This document shows positions 12,301-18,233 of a stretch of DNA of 22,500 nt, one piece after another. The DNA is from Prorocentrum cordatum (taxonomy: Eukaryota; Sar; Dinophyceae; Prorocentrales; Prorocentraceae): positions 40,001 to 62,500 of the forward strand of contig CAUYUJ010014275.1 of the NCBI GenBank assembly GCA_963575745.1, in the 5' to 3' direction. Positions within the stretch are counted from its first letter, which is position 1; every line of letters begins with the position of its first letter. The notes under the pieces are model-generated. The model did not search any database, had not been told where the DNA came from, and saw only the letters and a program-made list of their open reading frames with translations. A program made the position numbers and the translations under genes.

Positions 12301-12608
12301 GCGGCCGCTGGCCCGGTAGGCCCTCCTCTTCCCTTCCCAGCGGCGGGTGCCGGTCCTGGTGGGTGAGGGGGCTGGCGCTGCGGCACCTCCGTGGCCGCCG
12401 CCAGGCCGCGGCGCCGCTGGTCCTCCTCCAGCGCCCGCAGCAGAGGCGCGTACGCCCCTCCATCGGCCGTCACGGCCTCCGCGGGCAGCGTTCCGTCCGC
12501 GGCGCGGGCCGCAGGCGGCAGAGCCGGCGTCGCCGGCTGCGCCCGCCATCTGCGCCCAATCTCTGCGGCTGCCACGGCCCCGATGAGCATCGGCAGCAGT
12601 GCCATCAT
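3315..12608 (-). CDS. Gag-Pol-like polyprotein of a DIRS-like element (3,097 aa)
   Basis: This giant frame should supply the structural, protease-like and RT/RNase H functions of the element. The frame is open from an in-frame TGA at 12,840-12,842. The first ATG is at 12,608 and a second, at 12,605, has better context (A at -3, G at +4). Domains numbered from the first ATG: hydrophobic region about 180-280, Cys/His cluster about 515-590, Gag-like region about 1020-1320, CCCH motif 1420-1440, OTU-like Cys1719 to His1848, methyltransferase-like about 1985-2195, RT motif A Asp2474 and motif C Asp2557-Asp2558, RNase H residues Asp2760, Glu2805, Asp2830 and Asp2881. The C-terminal 200 residues are unassigned. 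It ends at tandem TGA TGA codons that overlap the start of the next ORF. No internal stop or intron is needed. Pro/Gly/Ala-rich linkers join the domains. The exact start is uncertain, as the frame is open for 77 codons upstream of the ATG. Confidence 0.85.
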   Translation of the reverse strand: MMALLPMLIGAVAAAEIGRRWRAQPATPALPPAARAADGTLPAEAVTADGGAYAPLLRALEEDQRRRGLAAATEVPQRQPPHPPGPAPAAGKGRGGPTGPAAAPPAGGKGRQQPTMASAAAQPAAEAPPPAAGDKGEEGTRRRRSERWSWFAGRRRDPPLRESPAGTGGPEDAEEEVRGWFSFGAVKFGVSWLGGWITDLPPTEIQWADLMWGGGGLVGSGINTVGYAAFGTGWPLLCWTTFAGLIVALVIGLGYGLHSIASAVDVLICAPLRCLGRAMGLCCPISKPQVTTADEGVVPELRGPATAIAVENEFYAQLRAKGADKVPHHLIIKVGDTAARLERPPLNTGIKYKKAGVAWPYREVLATTSRRLRDLLEESQDKVVHLCRDMPCTDEGNYAVHAPAYGYVTAETDTNLEALVEAAPKPCWAGRAVGAAAASCGRGCAAMGLKGCARLCGSIKRCGQRGCQRGRRSRADIPAALLKDPNSETESEPEHQRCMANEVLYQEGDTIFQLCKEKCRDRARGAPVRLVTEDGEKSNVKGVEKVVNLCWQHTNAYERERGVKKCAHLGCHALGRVLNRGVLTCLEHDLANEEAARFVADAEGPAPVVAGMVSEQPTRYRSKSPTPMTGRPLLPLVSASGAWLTALVRGPRGTEMAKKYYCYGCQLAFEEDGWTTYRIPGLEAQATAPSNLGPVIDDRVRAEAATAGAPAIIVRTVNQIPDGMDEHGQTASPVAQALARGATGREDHPLCNLTRGIEEAGGRDEGYARRHPPSTSPAYPSQPPWVDTLTRGELGGLLNGAARERWRRRGEAALALEFLKARASGEDHPLDVAERYQHSEGFDDLGEACDAIVESLEALERDRGSFMTDDEVENLRQLAEVLRERRGLSQAHEEEVAGGAWREGLARPVPGPARPPTPPMARPSAVEMPPGLGRMPEPGRPAKEEKGSTRGWEPKRRATDLGGQGVDLRGSTVRAELGRGPPTGRPGHDPTPPPMDLFEHRAGPTFGVPARRARVSFDEEDYGPSEKFRRSAGALGDPEDKGSEGMVKVMADIAYNLDLTNKRAEDAAAGKMGTLQSITKDHELLVLAARGCGRFRVAICPDDLGRALVKALLRMAEHSSALFKHHRWPTLINYRIAFGIASGSWGGKSVETLAAHALSVADWVTCPEELFDDYVPTTEYKIEPRPKQPVDMLKWARQARNGIWAVCLAYGAEHWDERSEALDYLIRQHEAKPRKYTARFVQDAWEELNGRWWEELRWKVKEVQRYCNKELMRKEDFIFAARTPTPEGPPLLTLPTTFEVEDPDGYFKTVIFERLVKTADNAYWENAHRAQLRPLAAGGVEEVEERRPAGALPQHPPGGGGGEKVGGLTGGGGGGAGGGALKAGASKVKLPPEVLSALTGPEVADSVKHGPNDSKGKPKCWDAACHDGCSKTATTCQRSHAEGIKSADRAHWTVKAQYIKRGGLKTGPKIKIEDRLGKIKQLRADAQKEQAAKVQEGKDQAAQRGGRRGGATGTCRTARVEEVAKPPEEYAGMEYTTQERELQELVQGPDESWMRDHGGQAAVVYPPELPADVPEVAKVHMAMADQVSSSPEAKVVSDAPSRLRSYCHGRLLDGYLGGQITPIEEILQDAVELGDEELAGQARPYLAPRVERVGGELEGPEVHVGKVVWGPAEEPGRGRVHIKGRIWDILDYRDQLAVTEELAEYLPECQAGEAEERQCVFINTAAAHLHSKGGGDPSVAEVMELAQQWRVAMWEEAKQADTFMGPPDAYIPITESDVRMFCHDTLHMSHDKDYRTLAAFPPTALRETAIHVVRVDPWGRARLEVIVGVKYDPKAGGRDVWMLLYKGHLQVLVPPQVDADTLRGDFTGGHPPHEVLAAGWDVYLDDATHEEAKVPGDVARRCPRCRAAREAGRERKAGEQDIIGEDPRWRVLGNWSNPAWRRHERHGQATGGRRPCWKGRTLTAKEVWAGTQGWSDSLRKAGVEVGPAVELYSDPDRGKGLQGEHDTRRKEVQEALLEEARQCVYLLWWLGFECRTFCPWMLRNGGTRTFEVPAGRPDGPTWEVEGTAMANFAGRLFETIADAGALPTAEHPAPDGRYPKAYDLDRWRQILRRKDVLVVPVDQCEYGLGPQDGVGGDERYRKRSWLVTCVRHLQEVARRCTHQHKHVELKGVDTVTKHKRTSDAGHYPEKLLSAITRAMINEALELGATLTQKRGGGGTAPPPSTNFSATLAGHISEGDEDQEEGANPQLDDLRDRVGGAVPGTDWHALNFWTAARSEPGYSDEAFGRMILRGAELLDTHGGWQEASTALRAAWKSDQGDHLKGVHGSYLEGKVEPELLEYLRRVASNGVEVRHDGEITRVRAKPHQSAAQHQEEARRKIWDDIVKGRAWAAPHSHPGLEGIMESPQGRAPKMRPDRTIADEGRFINDMRDANSGCDKLNHPPAKLPTHREIARTILWRRCRCPKVRVYLAKRDFQAACKLLWVELPGLRIMAVSLQGLAGAEPTTVLYLTMVFGWTGAPGEWAVRGRGVQDAHRAHRPLAEELHDVVAHSSEVLVDDGVLVEPALGARPWPSAWTFDAMSKLLLGDSSINLEKLAEEGEFSTEKLIWGLLFQLEDSEGRVVDRATLPEPKIQKMSYLLQEAELEPGQRVVRLKTVQRLRGLGTHFAAVNQALGTELGALDALMCQPHGPTARATPKGGEEEQEVAWQEFWDSCDMLRVMVARPKTWGATFLSSFVGMLEPRERLAIPGTMEQVVWVGGDSTLDAAGQIDWAAKVHARQELAGYMEALKVAAGLPAEWVIIALGELFCIVGFAVARGQAWRERLIIYVGDNQTVQRWVETRRPKNRMARHLVRLLNYVEAKYHCRVLAAPYIRTYSNEMADMITRADEGEVKRRMAGEGFEPIDLAGTWAEVLSQGYERRVHAVALVDPEDWQVAMQLMARRSPGEVPRPLLQTAWRVVEVRSTLAPHARAAGALGACGEAELLRGWPDFRAGEAGRKGDLTLVATSLGPSRVGLQLQDLAQELHRLAAQWALVDAPPGPTVADVLKFFRSVGWSAAEDGRVCSEYGDPVAQRKVWALASKGAKKPSPRRPCQWQEG
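3930..4360 (-). other. RNase H domain
   Basis: The four expected acidic residues are in order: Asp2760 in WVGGDSTLD, Glu2805 in ALGELF, Asp2830 in IIYVGDNQTV, and Asp2881 in SNEMADMITRADE. This follows the RT with a short connection, as in DIRS and Ty3-like elements. It should degrade RNA in RNA-DNA hybrids during cDNA synthesis. Confidence 0.85.
4690..5400 (-). other. Reverse transcriptase domain
   Basis: The domain opens with a basic RTIADEGRFINDMRD-like stretch. Motif A is KRDFQAACKLLW with Asp2474 (codon 5,187-5,189). Motif B is MVFGWTGAPGEW. Motif C is VLVDDGVLVEP with Asp2557-Asp2558 (codons 4,935-4,940), a V-D-D form of the usual YxDD. A motif D/E-like SINLEKL stretch follows. Spacing of 83 residues between motif A and motif C is normal. 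All three catalytic aspartates are present. Synthesis of element cDNA from RNA is established for the family. Confidence 0.88.
6030..6650 (-). other. Methyltransferase-like region, apparently degenerate
   Basis: Between the OTU-like and RT regions the protein contains ELYSDPDR, later GFECRTFC, then AEHP, then VPVDQCEYG, then CTHQHKHVEL, and an HYPEKLL tail. The order resembles a SAM-dependent, cytosine-methyltransferase-like module that I recall from dinoflagellate retroelement proteins. There, Glu-Asn-Pro occupies the AEHP position and a DxCxxG stretch precedes a Cys/His pair. A clear Pro-Cys catalytic motif and a glycine-rich SAM loop are not evident, so catalysis is doubtful. DIRS elements often encode a methyltransferase, but after RNase H rather than before RT. 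Confidence 0.4.
7030..7480 (-). other. OTU-like cysteine protease region
   Basis: A candidate nucleophile Cys (codon 7,452-7,454, context RQCVFINTAA) is followed 129 residues later by a candidate His (codon 7,065-7,067, context LLYKGHLQVL). Known OTU domains begin with a G/D-x-N-C-L/V-F-like turn and end in a hydrophobic strand followed by Gly-x-His, about 120-130 residues apart. Spacing and both ends match, but the usual Asp-Gly-Asn before Cys is not preserved. In a polyprotein it could process the precursor or remove ubiquitin; either is inference. Confidence 0.5.
8289..8351 (-). other. CCCH-type zinc knuckle
   Basis: Residues 1420-1440 read C-x4-C-x3-C-x6-C-x3-H. Using the first or second Cys with the last two Cys and the His gives a CCCH-like finger. 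Basic residues follow it. In retroelements a zinc knuckle after the capsid region binds the RNA genome, and that role is inferred here. Confidence 0.55.
8640..9560 (-). other. Gag-like (capsid-like) helical region
   Basis: About 300 residues with mixed charge, many Trp, Leu and Ala, and no low complexity lie between Pro-rich linkers and just upstream of a CCCH zinc motif. Position and composition fit a capsid/Gag region followed by a nucleocapsid-like knuckle. No Gag family signature was recognised by eye, so this is mainly positional. Confidence 0.4.
10845..11070 (-). other. Cys/His cluster, putative zinc-binding domain
   Basis: The encoded segment has regularly spaced Cys and His: C-x3-C early, then CWQH, then C-x3-GC, then CLEH. 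This arrangement could bind zinc in a treble-clef-like way. It lies between the hydrophobic N-terminus and a low-complexity stretch. I recognise no named family. Nucleic-acid or protein binding is an inference from residue spacing alone. Confidence 0.4.
11780..12080 (-). other. N-terminal hydrophobic, probably membrane-associated region of the polyprotein
   Basis: About 100 residues here are rich in Gly, Trp, Leu and Ile. They include an uninterrupted hydrophobic stretch of more than 20 residues (core motif FAGLIVALVIGLGYGL, coded at about 11,840-11,910), followed by a short Cys-rich stretch. A shorter hydrophobic stretch (MALLPMLIGAVAAA) lies right at the ATG. Two membrane segments are plausible. 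Membrane segments are not usual in DIRS Gag proteins. The role is unknown, and an Env-like or host-derived origin is only a possibility. Confidence 0.5.
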
Positions 12609-12898
12609 GCACTCCTCGGCCGCGCTGCCCACAACCAGCGTCTGCTGGCCCCAGGCGGGCAGCCTCAAAACTTCCTCCTCACCTCCCCATGGCTCTCGGC
12701 CCCTGTGCGGACTCTGGTCCGCGGGGCAGGCCGCGCTCCCCCGCGCGGATCGCCCCCTCAAGGGCCCGAGAAGGAACTTGAGCCCCAGAGGGGCCGCGGA
12801 GAGGGGGAAAGGGAAGAAGGCAAGAGAGACCCTTCCCCCTCACCAGGCACTACTCCCTGAAACCCTACGTTTTACGCACGCTCAAACTCTCACGAAAC
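12609..12898 (-). other. Probable 5' untranslated region of the element
   Basis: No gene is seen here. The polyprotein frame is open from 12,839 but has no ATG before 12,608. On the minus strand the stretch is pyrimidine-rich near 12,800-12,840. No TATA box, spliced-leader acceptor or terminal repeat could be identified with confidence. Confidence 0.4.
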
Positions 12899-12934
12899 AG
12901 GAGGAGGAGGAGGAGGAGGAGGAGGAGGAGGAGG
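12899..12934 (+). repeat. GGA trinucleotide microsatellite, short tract
   Basis: About 12 uninterrupted GGA/GAG units. It marks the right-hand limit of clearly element-derived sequence. It may belong to the element's 5' end or to the flank. Confidence 0.9.
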
Positions 12935-13148
12935 CGTCCACTCGGACCCCAGGTGGGAGGCCTCTAATCTCGTGAGGGGTCTTCCGCTGCGTCGGAGCCG
13001 CAGGAGTCGGTCTCGTTCGGAGGGTCGTGCCCCGACACGTTGTGCCCCGCCGCCCTGGGTCGTCAGACGGTCTGCTGCGAGGTGTACGCCGCGGCTGATC
13101 CGCGGGCTTCCTCGGTGCCTCCAGTGCCCCAGCAGCGCCAGGCTGCCA
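12935..13148. other. Non-repetitive spacer between two GGA tracts
   Basis: GC-rich sequence of ordinary complexity. No coding motif, RNA gene or terminal repeat is recognised. It could be the extreme 5' part of the retrotransposon or an older insertion between microsatellite tracts. Confidence 0.5.
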
Positions 13149-13672
13149 GGATGAGGAGGAGGAGGAGGAGGAGGAGAATGAGGAGGAGGAGAGGAGGAGG
13201 AGGAGGAGGAGGAGGAGGAGGAGGAGGAGGAGGAGGAGGAGGAGGAGGAGGAGGAGGATGGAGGAAGAGGAGGATGGAGGAGGAGGAGGAGGAGGAGGAG
13301 GGAGGAGGAGGAGGAGGAGGAGGAGGAGGAGGAGGGAGGAGGAGGAGGAGGAGGGGAGGAGGAGGAGGAGTAGGAGGAGGAGGAGGAGGAGGAGAAAGAA
13401 ACGGGGGGAGGGGGAGGGGGGGGGAGGGGGAGGAGGAGGAGGAGGAGGAGGAGGAGGAGGAGGAGGAGGAGGAGGAGGAGGAGGAGGAGGAGGAGGAGAA
13501 GGAGGAGGAGGAGGGGGAGGATGGAGGAGGGAGGAGGAGGAGGAGGAGGAGGAGGAGGAGGAGGAGGAGGAGGAGGACGGGGGAGGGAGGATGGGGGGGG
13601 AGGGGGGAGGAGGGATGAGTGAAAAGGGAGGAGGGATGAGGGAGGAGGAAAAGAAGGGGGAGGAGAAGGAAA
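13149..13672 (+). repeat. Long GGA-rich purine tract
   Basis: More than 500 bases almost purely of G and A on the plus strand, mainly GGA units with interruptions (ATG near 13,178 and 13,258, ACGG near 13,401 and 13,577). Reading frames through it are poly-Glu, poly-Gly and poly-Arg, or poly-Ser, poly-Leu and poly-Pro on the other strand. They are low-complexity artefacts. Homopurine tracts of this length can form triplex DNA. Confidence 0.95.
13403..13430 (+). other. G-quadruplex motif
   Basis: Four G runs (6, 5, 9 and 5) are separated by single A bases, an ideal motif for a very stable intramolecular quadruplex. It sits inside the GGA tract. Confidence 0.85.
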
Positions 13673-14043
13673 CGGCATCTCGGGAGCCTCTGGGGGCACT
13701 CTTAGGGCCTCCTGTGAGCTTCCTGGGAGCCTCTTGGAGGCATTTTTGGGTCCTCTTTGGGCCTGTCGGGGGCGTTTGGGTGCTGCTCGGAGGCTTCTCT
13801 GGCCGCCTCAGAGCATTCCTGGCACGTGAGTGAAAATGAGTGAGGGAGGAGATGAGGGAGGAGGAAAAGAAGGGGGAGGAGAAGGAAACGGCATCTCGGG
13901 AGCCTCTGGGGGCACTCTTAGGGCCTCCTGTGAGCTTCCTGGGAGCCTCTTGGAGGCATTTTTGGGTCCTCTTTGGGCCTGTCGGGGGCGTTTGGGTGCT
14001 GCTCGGAGGCTTCTCTGGCCGCCTCAGAGCATTCCTGGCACGT
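13615..14043 (+). repeat. Direct tandem duplication, 216 bp offset
   Basis: Positions 13,636-13,827 and 13,852-14,043 are identical over 192 bases by eye. The preceding 20-25 bases are similar with a few-base indel. The unit runs from a purine-rich stretch through GCATCTCGGGAGCC to GGCACGT. A diverged copy of the same module begins the next satellite unit at about 15,183-15,400. Confidence 0.9.
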
Positions 14044-14210
14044 CCGATTCTGTCGGAAGCCGTCTTGGGGGCCTCCCTGGGCTGACTTGAAGGCCCCTTG
14101 GGCCGTCTGGGGGCCCTCTTGGGGCCGTCTTGGGGGCCTCTTGGGCCGTTCTGGGGCCGTCCTGGAGGCCCCTTGAGCGATGTTTCGGGGCTCTTGGGCA
14201 GTTCCGGGCC

Positions 14211-14280
14211 GTCGGAAGGCCGAAAAAGAATAACATGCCCAAATCCTTCAAAAACCTTAGGACAATCATTGATTTTGGCC
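14211..14280 (+). repeat. Satellite core copy 1
   Basis: Starts GTCGGAAGGCCGAAAA and ends in GATTTTGGCC. The internal ATCCTTCAAAAACCTTAG block is shared with the other copies. The dyad is partly kept (AATCA-T-TGATT). Confidence 0.8.
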
Positions 14281-14607
14281 CTTGGAGGCCTCTTGAGCCG
14301 TCTTGGAGACCTCTTGGGAGCCTCTAGGGCCGTCATGGGCTATCTTGAGGCTATCTTGGGCCGTCTTGGGTGCATCTTGGGCCGTCTTGGAAGCATTTTT
14401 GGGGCCTCTCTGGGCCGACTGGGGGCCCTTTTGGAGTGCTCCAGGGCCGTCTTGGAGGCCATCTTGGGCGTCTTGGCGGCCTCTTGGGCCGTCTTGGGGC
14501 CCTCCTGCGGCGGTCTTGGGAGCCTCTTGGGTCGTTCTGGGGCCATCCTGGCGGCCTCTTGGGCGATCTTGGGGCGATCTTTCGGGGCTCTTGGGCCGTC
14601 TCGGGCC

Positions 14608-14675
14608 GTTGGAAGGCAGAAAAGAAACAAATGCCAAGATCCTTCAAAAGCCTTCGGGAAGTCAATGGTTTGGCC
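14608..14675 (+). repeat. Satellite core copy 2
   Basis: Starts GTTGGAAGGCAGAAAAG, 397 bases after copy 1. The dyad is degraded (GTCAATGGTT). Confidence 0.75.
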
Positions 14676-14855
14676 TCTTCGGGCCCTCCTTGAGGACCTC
14701 TTGGGGGCGTCTTGGGGGTCTCTTGGGGGCCTCTTGGGCCGTCTTGTCTTGAGCCATCTTGGGGGCATCTTGGGGCCATCTGAACCGTCTTGGAGGCCAT
14801 GTTGGCCGTCTTGGAGGCGTCTTGGAGGCCATCTTGGGCCGTCTTGGAGCCGTCT

Positions 14856-15182
14856 GGAGCGGGAAAAACCCTTGGCAACCACCCGTGGGCAATCTGGAAG
14901 ATCTTGCCGGGTGGCCGGCGGGACGGGCCGAGACCCCAGGGGGAGTTCTGTTGGAAAAAGAACCAAACACCGAAAGGGTCTAGCACGCCAGGCGCCCCTG
15001 CGATGAATCGACAGGGGGCGGCGGATATGGTTGTATGTGTCGAAGACGCCCACGGCGAATCACCGCCGCCCCCTGCCCCTTTGGAAGCCCCTCTGTGGCC
15101 GACAGCTGGGCCAGAGCTTGGCTACGCTATCGGGCCAGTTGTTTCCCGAGTCGGTTTGGAAAGACTTCGGGGAACGCATGAG
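14856..15182 (+). repeat. Hairpin block copy 1
   Basis: Non-monomeric block closing the first satellite unit. It shares GACGGGCC, CCCCAGGGGGAGTTC, GCACGCCAGGC and GCGAATCACCGCCGCC with the other copies. Hairpin A: arms at 15,012-15,024 and 15,063-15,075, 13 perfect pairs, 38-base loop. Hairpin B (15,141-15,174) is imperfect here. Confidence 0.8.
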
Positions 15183-15594
15183 GGAGAAAGATGATGAGAA
15201 GGGGGAGGATGCGACAAACAAGAGGAGGAGGGAGAGGATGAGGAGGCCTCTTGGCCGCCTCTTGGGGCACTCTTGGGGCCTCCTGGGAGCTTCCTGGGGC
15301 CTCTGGGATGGTTTCTGGGGGCCTTTGGGGGCTTCTGGGGAGCCTCTTTGACCGTCTTAGGGCGTTCCTGGCTTGTCTGACGCCGTCGGAAGCCTTCTCG
15401 GGGGCCTGTCTGGGTCGTCTTGGGGCCCTCGTGGGGCATATCAAGGTTCTTAGAGGCTATCTTGGGTGTCTTGGAGGCCTCTTGGGCCGTTTGGGGGCCC
15501 TCTTGGGGCCGTCTTGGCGGCCTTTTGGGCCGTCATGGGGCCGTCTTGGAGGCCTCGTGGGTGATCTTGGGGGCCTCTTGCGCCGTCCTGAGCC

Positions 15595-15663
15595 GTCGGA
15601 ATGCCGAGAAGAAGCAAGTGCCAATATCTTTCAAAAACCTTAGGCAAATCAATGATTTTGGCC
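15595..15663 (+). repeat. Satellite core copy 3
   Basis: Starts GTCGGAATGCCGAGAAG. The dyad AAATCA-A-TGATTT is kept with 6-base arms. Confidence 0.8.
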
Positions 15664-15920
15664 CCTTCGTGCCCTCCTGGAAGACCTTCTGGACGTTTTT
15701 TGGGCCGTCTTGGAGGCCTCTTGGGGGCCTCTTGGACCGTCTTGGGCCATCCGTCTTAGAGGCATCTTGGGGCCATCTTAGCCGTCTTGGAGGCCATTTT
15801 GGCCGCCTTGGAGGCCTCTAGGGCCCTCTTGGGGCCGTCTTGGGGGCCTCTTGGGCCGTCATGGGGCCATCTTGGAGGCCTCGTGGGCGATCTTCGGGGC
15901 CTTTGGGGCCGTCTTGAGCC

Positions 15921-15989
15921 GTCCCAAGGCCGAGAAGAAGCAACTGCCAAAATCCTTCAAAAACCTAAGGAAAATCATTGATTTTGGCC
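15921..15989 (+). repeat. Satellite core copy 4
   Basis: Starts GTCCCAAGGCCGAGAAG. The dyad AAAATCA-T-TGATTTT at 15,971-15,985 has perfect 7-base arms. Confidence 0.8.
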
Positions 15990-16220
15990 CTTTCGGGCCT
16001 TCCTGGAGGACCTCTTGGAGGCCCCTTGGGCCGTCTTGGAGGCCTCTTGGCGGCCTCTTGGGCCGTCTCGGGGCCATCAGGAGGCCATCTCAGGCCGTCT
16101 TGGGTGCATCTTGTGTCGTGTTGGAGGAATCTTGGGGCCATCTTAGCTGTCTTGGAGGCATCTTGGGCGTCTTGGAGGCCTCGTGGGCGATCTTGGAGGC
16201 CTTTTGGGCCGTCTTGAGCC

Positions 16221-16289
16221 GTCGGAATACCGAGAAGAAGCAACTGCCAAAATCCCTCAAACACCTTGGGAAAATTAATGTTTTTGGCC
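16221..16289 (+). repeat. Satellite core copy 5
   Basis: Starts GTCGGAATACCGAGAAG, 300 bases after copy 4. The dyad is partly lost (AAAATTAATGTTTTT). Confidence 0.75.
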
Positions 16290-16515
16290 TCTTCGGGCCT
16301 TCCTGGAGGACCTCTTGGAGGCCTCTTGGGCTGTCTTGGAGACCTCTCAGGGAGCTCTTGGGCCGTCTCGGGCCGTCTTGAGGCTATCTTACGCCATCTT
16401 GGGTACATCTTGGGCCGTTTCGGAGGCATCTCGGGGCCATCTTAGCCGTCTTGGAGGCCATCTTGGCCGTCATGGAAGCATCTTGGAGACTATCTTGGGC
16501 CATCTTGGAGCCGCC

Positions 16516-16829
16516 TGGGGCAGGAAAACCCTTTGCAACCGGCTCTGGAAGATCCTGGGCAATCCTGGACCCCGGCGGGACGGGCCGAAGCCCCAGGGGG
16601 AGTTCTTTTGGAAAAGCACCGAAACCAAGCCCGAGAGGGTTCAGCACGCCAGGCATCCCTGTGGCAAGCCAACCAGGGGCGGCAGATCGAAGACGCCTAT
16701 GGCGAATCACCGCCGCCCCCTGCCTTTGTGGAAGCGCCTATGTGGTTGAACGTTGAAGCCAGACCTGCCAAGCTATCGGACCATGTGTTCCCCGAATCGG
16801 TTTAGAAAGCCTTCGGGGAACACGTGGGC
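16516..16829 (+). repeat. Hairpin block copy 2
   Basis: Same block closing unit 2. Hairpin A is imperfect on its left arm (16,674-16,685 against 16,710-16,722). Hairpin B is perfect: 16,785-16,796 pairs with 16,812-16,823, 12 pairs, 15-base loop. Confidence 0.82.
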
Positions 16830-17073
16830 ATCTTGAAGGTCATCTTGGCCGCCTGGAGGCCATTTTGACTATTTCGGGCCTTCTTGGAGGACGTCTTGGA
16901 GGGCTCGTGGGCCGTCTTGAAGGCCATCTTGGGCCGTCTTGGAGGTCTCTTGGGCCGTCTTGGGGGCCTCTGGGGGCCGTCTTGGGCGGCTCTTGGGCCG
17001 TTCTGGGGCCATCTTGGAGGCCTCTTGGGCGATCTTTGGGCGATCTTTGGGAGCTCTTGGGCCGTATCGGGCC

Positions 17074-17142
17074 GTCGGAAGGCCGAAACGAAGCAAATGT
17101 CAACATCTTTCAAAAACCTTGAGAAAATCACTCTTTTTGGCC
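17074..17142 (+). repeat. Satellite core copy 6
   Basis: Starts GTCGGAAGGCCGAAACG. The dyad is lost on the right arm (CACTCTTTTT). Confidence 0.75.
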
Positions 17143-17474
17143 TTTTTCTGGCCTTCCTGGAGGCCCTCTTGGAGGCCTCTTGGGCCGTCTTGGGCCAGCT
17201 GCGAGCCACCTTCGGCCATCTTGGTGGGCTTCTGGCCCGTCTGACGCCGTCAGAAGCCGTTTCGGGGGCCTTTCTGGGCCGATTTGGGGCCCTCTTGGGT
17301 GCTCCAGGGCCGTTTTGGAGGCCATTTTGGGTGTCTTGGAGGCCTCTTGGGCCATCTTCGGGCCCTCTTGGGGCGGTCTTGGGGGCGTCATGGGCCGTCA
17401 TGGGGCCATCTTGGAGGCCTCTTGGGCGATCTTGGTTGGAGCGATCTTGGGAGCCTCTTGGGCCATCTTGGGCC

Positions 17475-17543
17475 GTCGGAAAGCCGAAAAGGCGCAAATG
17501 CTAAAATCCTTCAGAAACCTAAGGAAAATCAATGATTTTGGCC
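17475..17543 (+). repeat. Satellite core copy 7
   Basis: Starts GTCGGAAAGCCGAAAAG, 401 bases after copy 6. The dyad AAAATCA-A-TGATTTT at 17,525-17,539 is perfect. Confidence 0.8.
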
Positions 17544-17766
17544 CTTTCGGGCCTTCCTGGAGGACGTCTTGGAGGGCTCTTGGGCCGTCTTGGAGGCCTC
17601 TTGCTGGCCTTTTGGGCCGTCGTAGACCGTCTTGAGGCCATCTTGGGCCGTCTTGGAGGCATCTTGGGGCCATCTTAGCCGTCTTGGAGGCCGTCTTGGG
17701 CCGCCTTGGAGACGTCTTGGAGACCATCCTGGGCCATCTTGGCCGTCTTGGACGCCATCTTGGGCC

Positions 17767-18081
17767 AACTGGAGGAAACAGAGGCACGACGGACGCCGCG
17801 TTTTGAGATCCTTTCCGGGTGGCTGGCGTGACGGGCCGAAGCCCCAGGGAGAGTTCTTCTGGAAAGAGAACCAAAACCAAAACCGAGAGAATTCGGCACG
17901 CCAGGCACCCCTGCGATGAATCGACAGGGGGCGGCGGATCGAAGACGCCTACGGCGAATCACCGCCGCCCCCTGCCTTTGTGGAAGCGCCTATGTGGCCG
18001 AACGTTGAGGCCAGACCTGCCAAGCCATCGGACCATGTGTTCCCCGAATCGGTTTGGAAAGCCTTCGGGGAACACGTGGGC
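17767..18081 (+). repeat. Hairpin block copy 3, best preserved
   Basis: Both hairpins are perfect. Hairpin A: 17,925-17,937 with 17,962-17,974, 13 pairs, 24-base loop. Hairpin B: 18,037-18,048 with 18,064-18,075, 12 pairs, 15-base loop. Confidence 0.85.
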
Positions 18082-18165
18082 GTCTTGATGGTCATCGTCG
18101 TCGTCTTGGAGGCCTCTTGGGCGATCTTTCGGCGATCTTTGGGGGCTCTTGGGCCGTCTCGGGCC

Positions 18166-18233
18166 GTCGGAAGGCCGAAAGAAGGGAAATGCCCAAATCC
18201 ATCAAAAACCTTGGGAAAATCAGTGATTTTGGC
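18166..18233 (+). repeat. Satellite core copy 8
   Basis: Starts GTCGGAAGGCCGAAAG. The dyad AAAATCA-G-TGATTTT at 18,216-18,230 is perfect with a different centre base. Confidence 0.8.

Larger units (their letters stand above)
1..12900 (-). mobile_element. DIRS-like (tyrosine recombinase) retrotransposon, 3' end outside window
   Basis: Seen: on the minus strand one long polyprotein frame carries reverse transcriptase and RNase H motifs. It is followed, without a DDE integrase, by a second coding stretch ending in a tyrosine recombinase catalytic domain. Known: RT plus RNase H plus a tyrosine recombinase defines the DIRS/Ngaro/PAT group, which integrates through a circular DNA intermediate and leaves no target-site duplication. 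Inferred: the 5' end lies between the first in-frame stop upstream of the polyprotein (12,840-12,842) and the GGA microsatellite at 12,899. No terminal repeat could be identified because the 3' end lies beyond position 1. Order: Gag-like, OTU-like, methyltransferase-like, RT, RNase H, then zinc modules and recombinase. The second ORF carries a premature TGA and a frame change, so this copy may not be autonomous. Confidence 0.85.

Noticed and set aside
12609-12839. Use of the TTG at 12,761 as the polyprotein start
   Set aside because: A nuclear eukaryotic gene should start at ATG. The first in-frame ATG is 12,608, with a better-context ATG at 12,605.
12882-14336. 484-codon minus-strand frame of Ser, Leu and Pro runs
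   Set aside because: It reads straight through the GGA microsatellite and the tandem duplication. Its composition is dictated by the repeat and no domain is visible.
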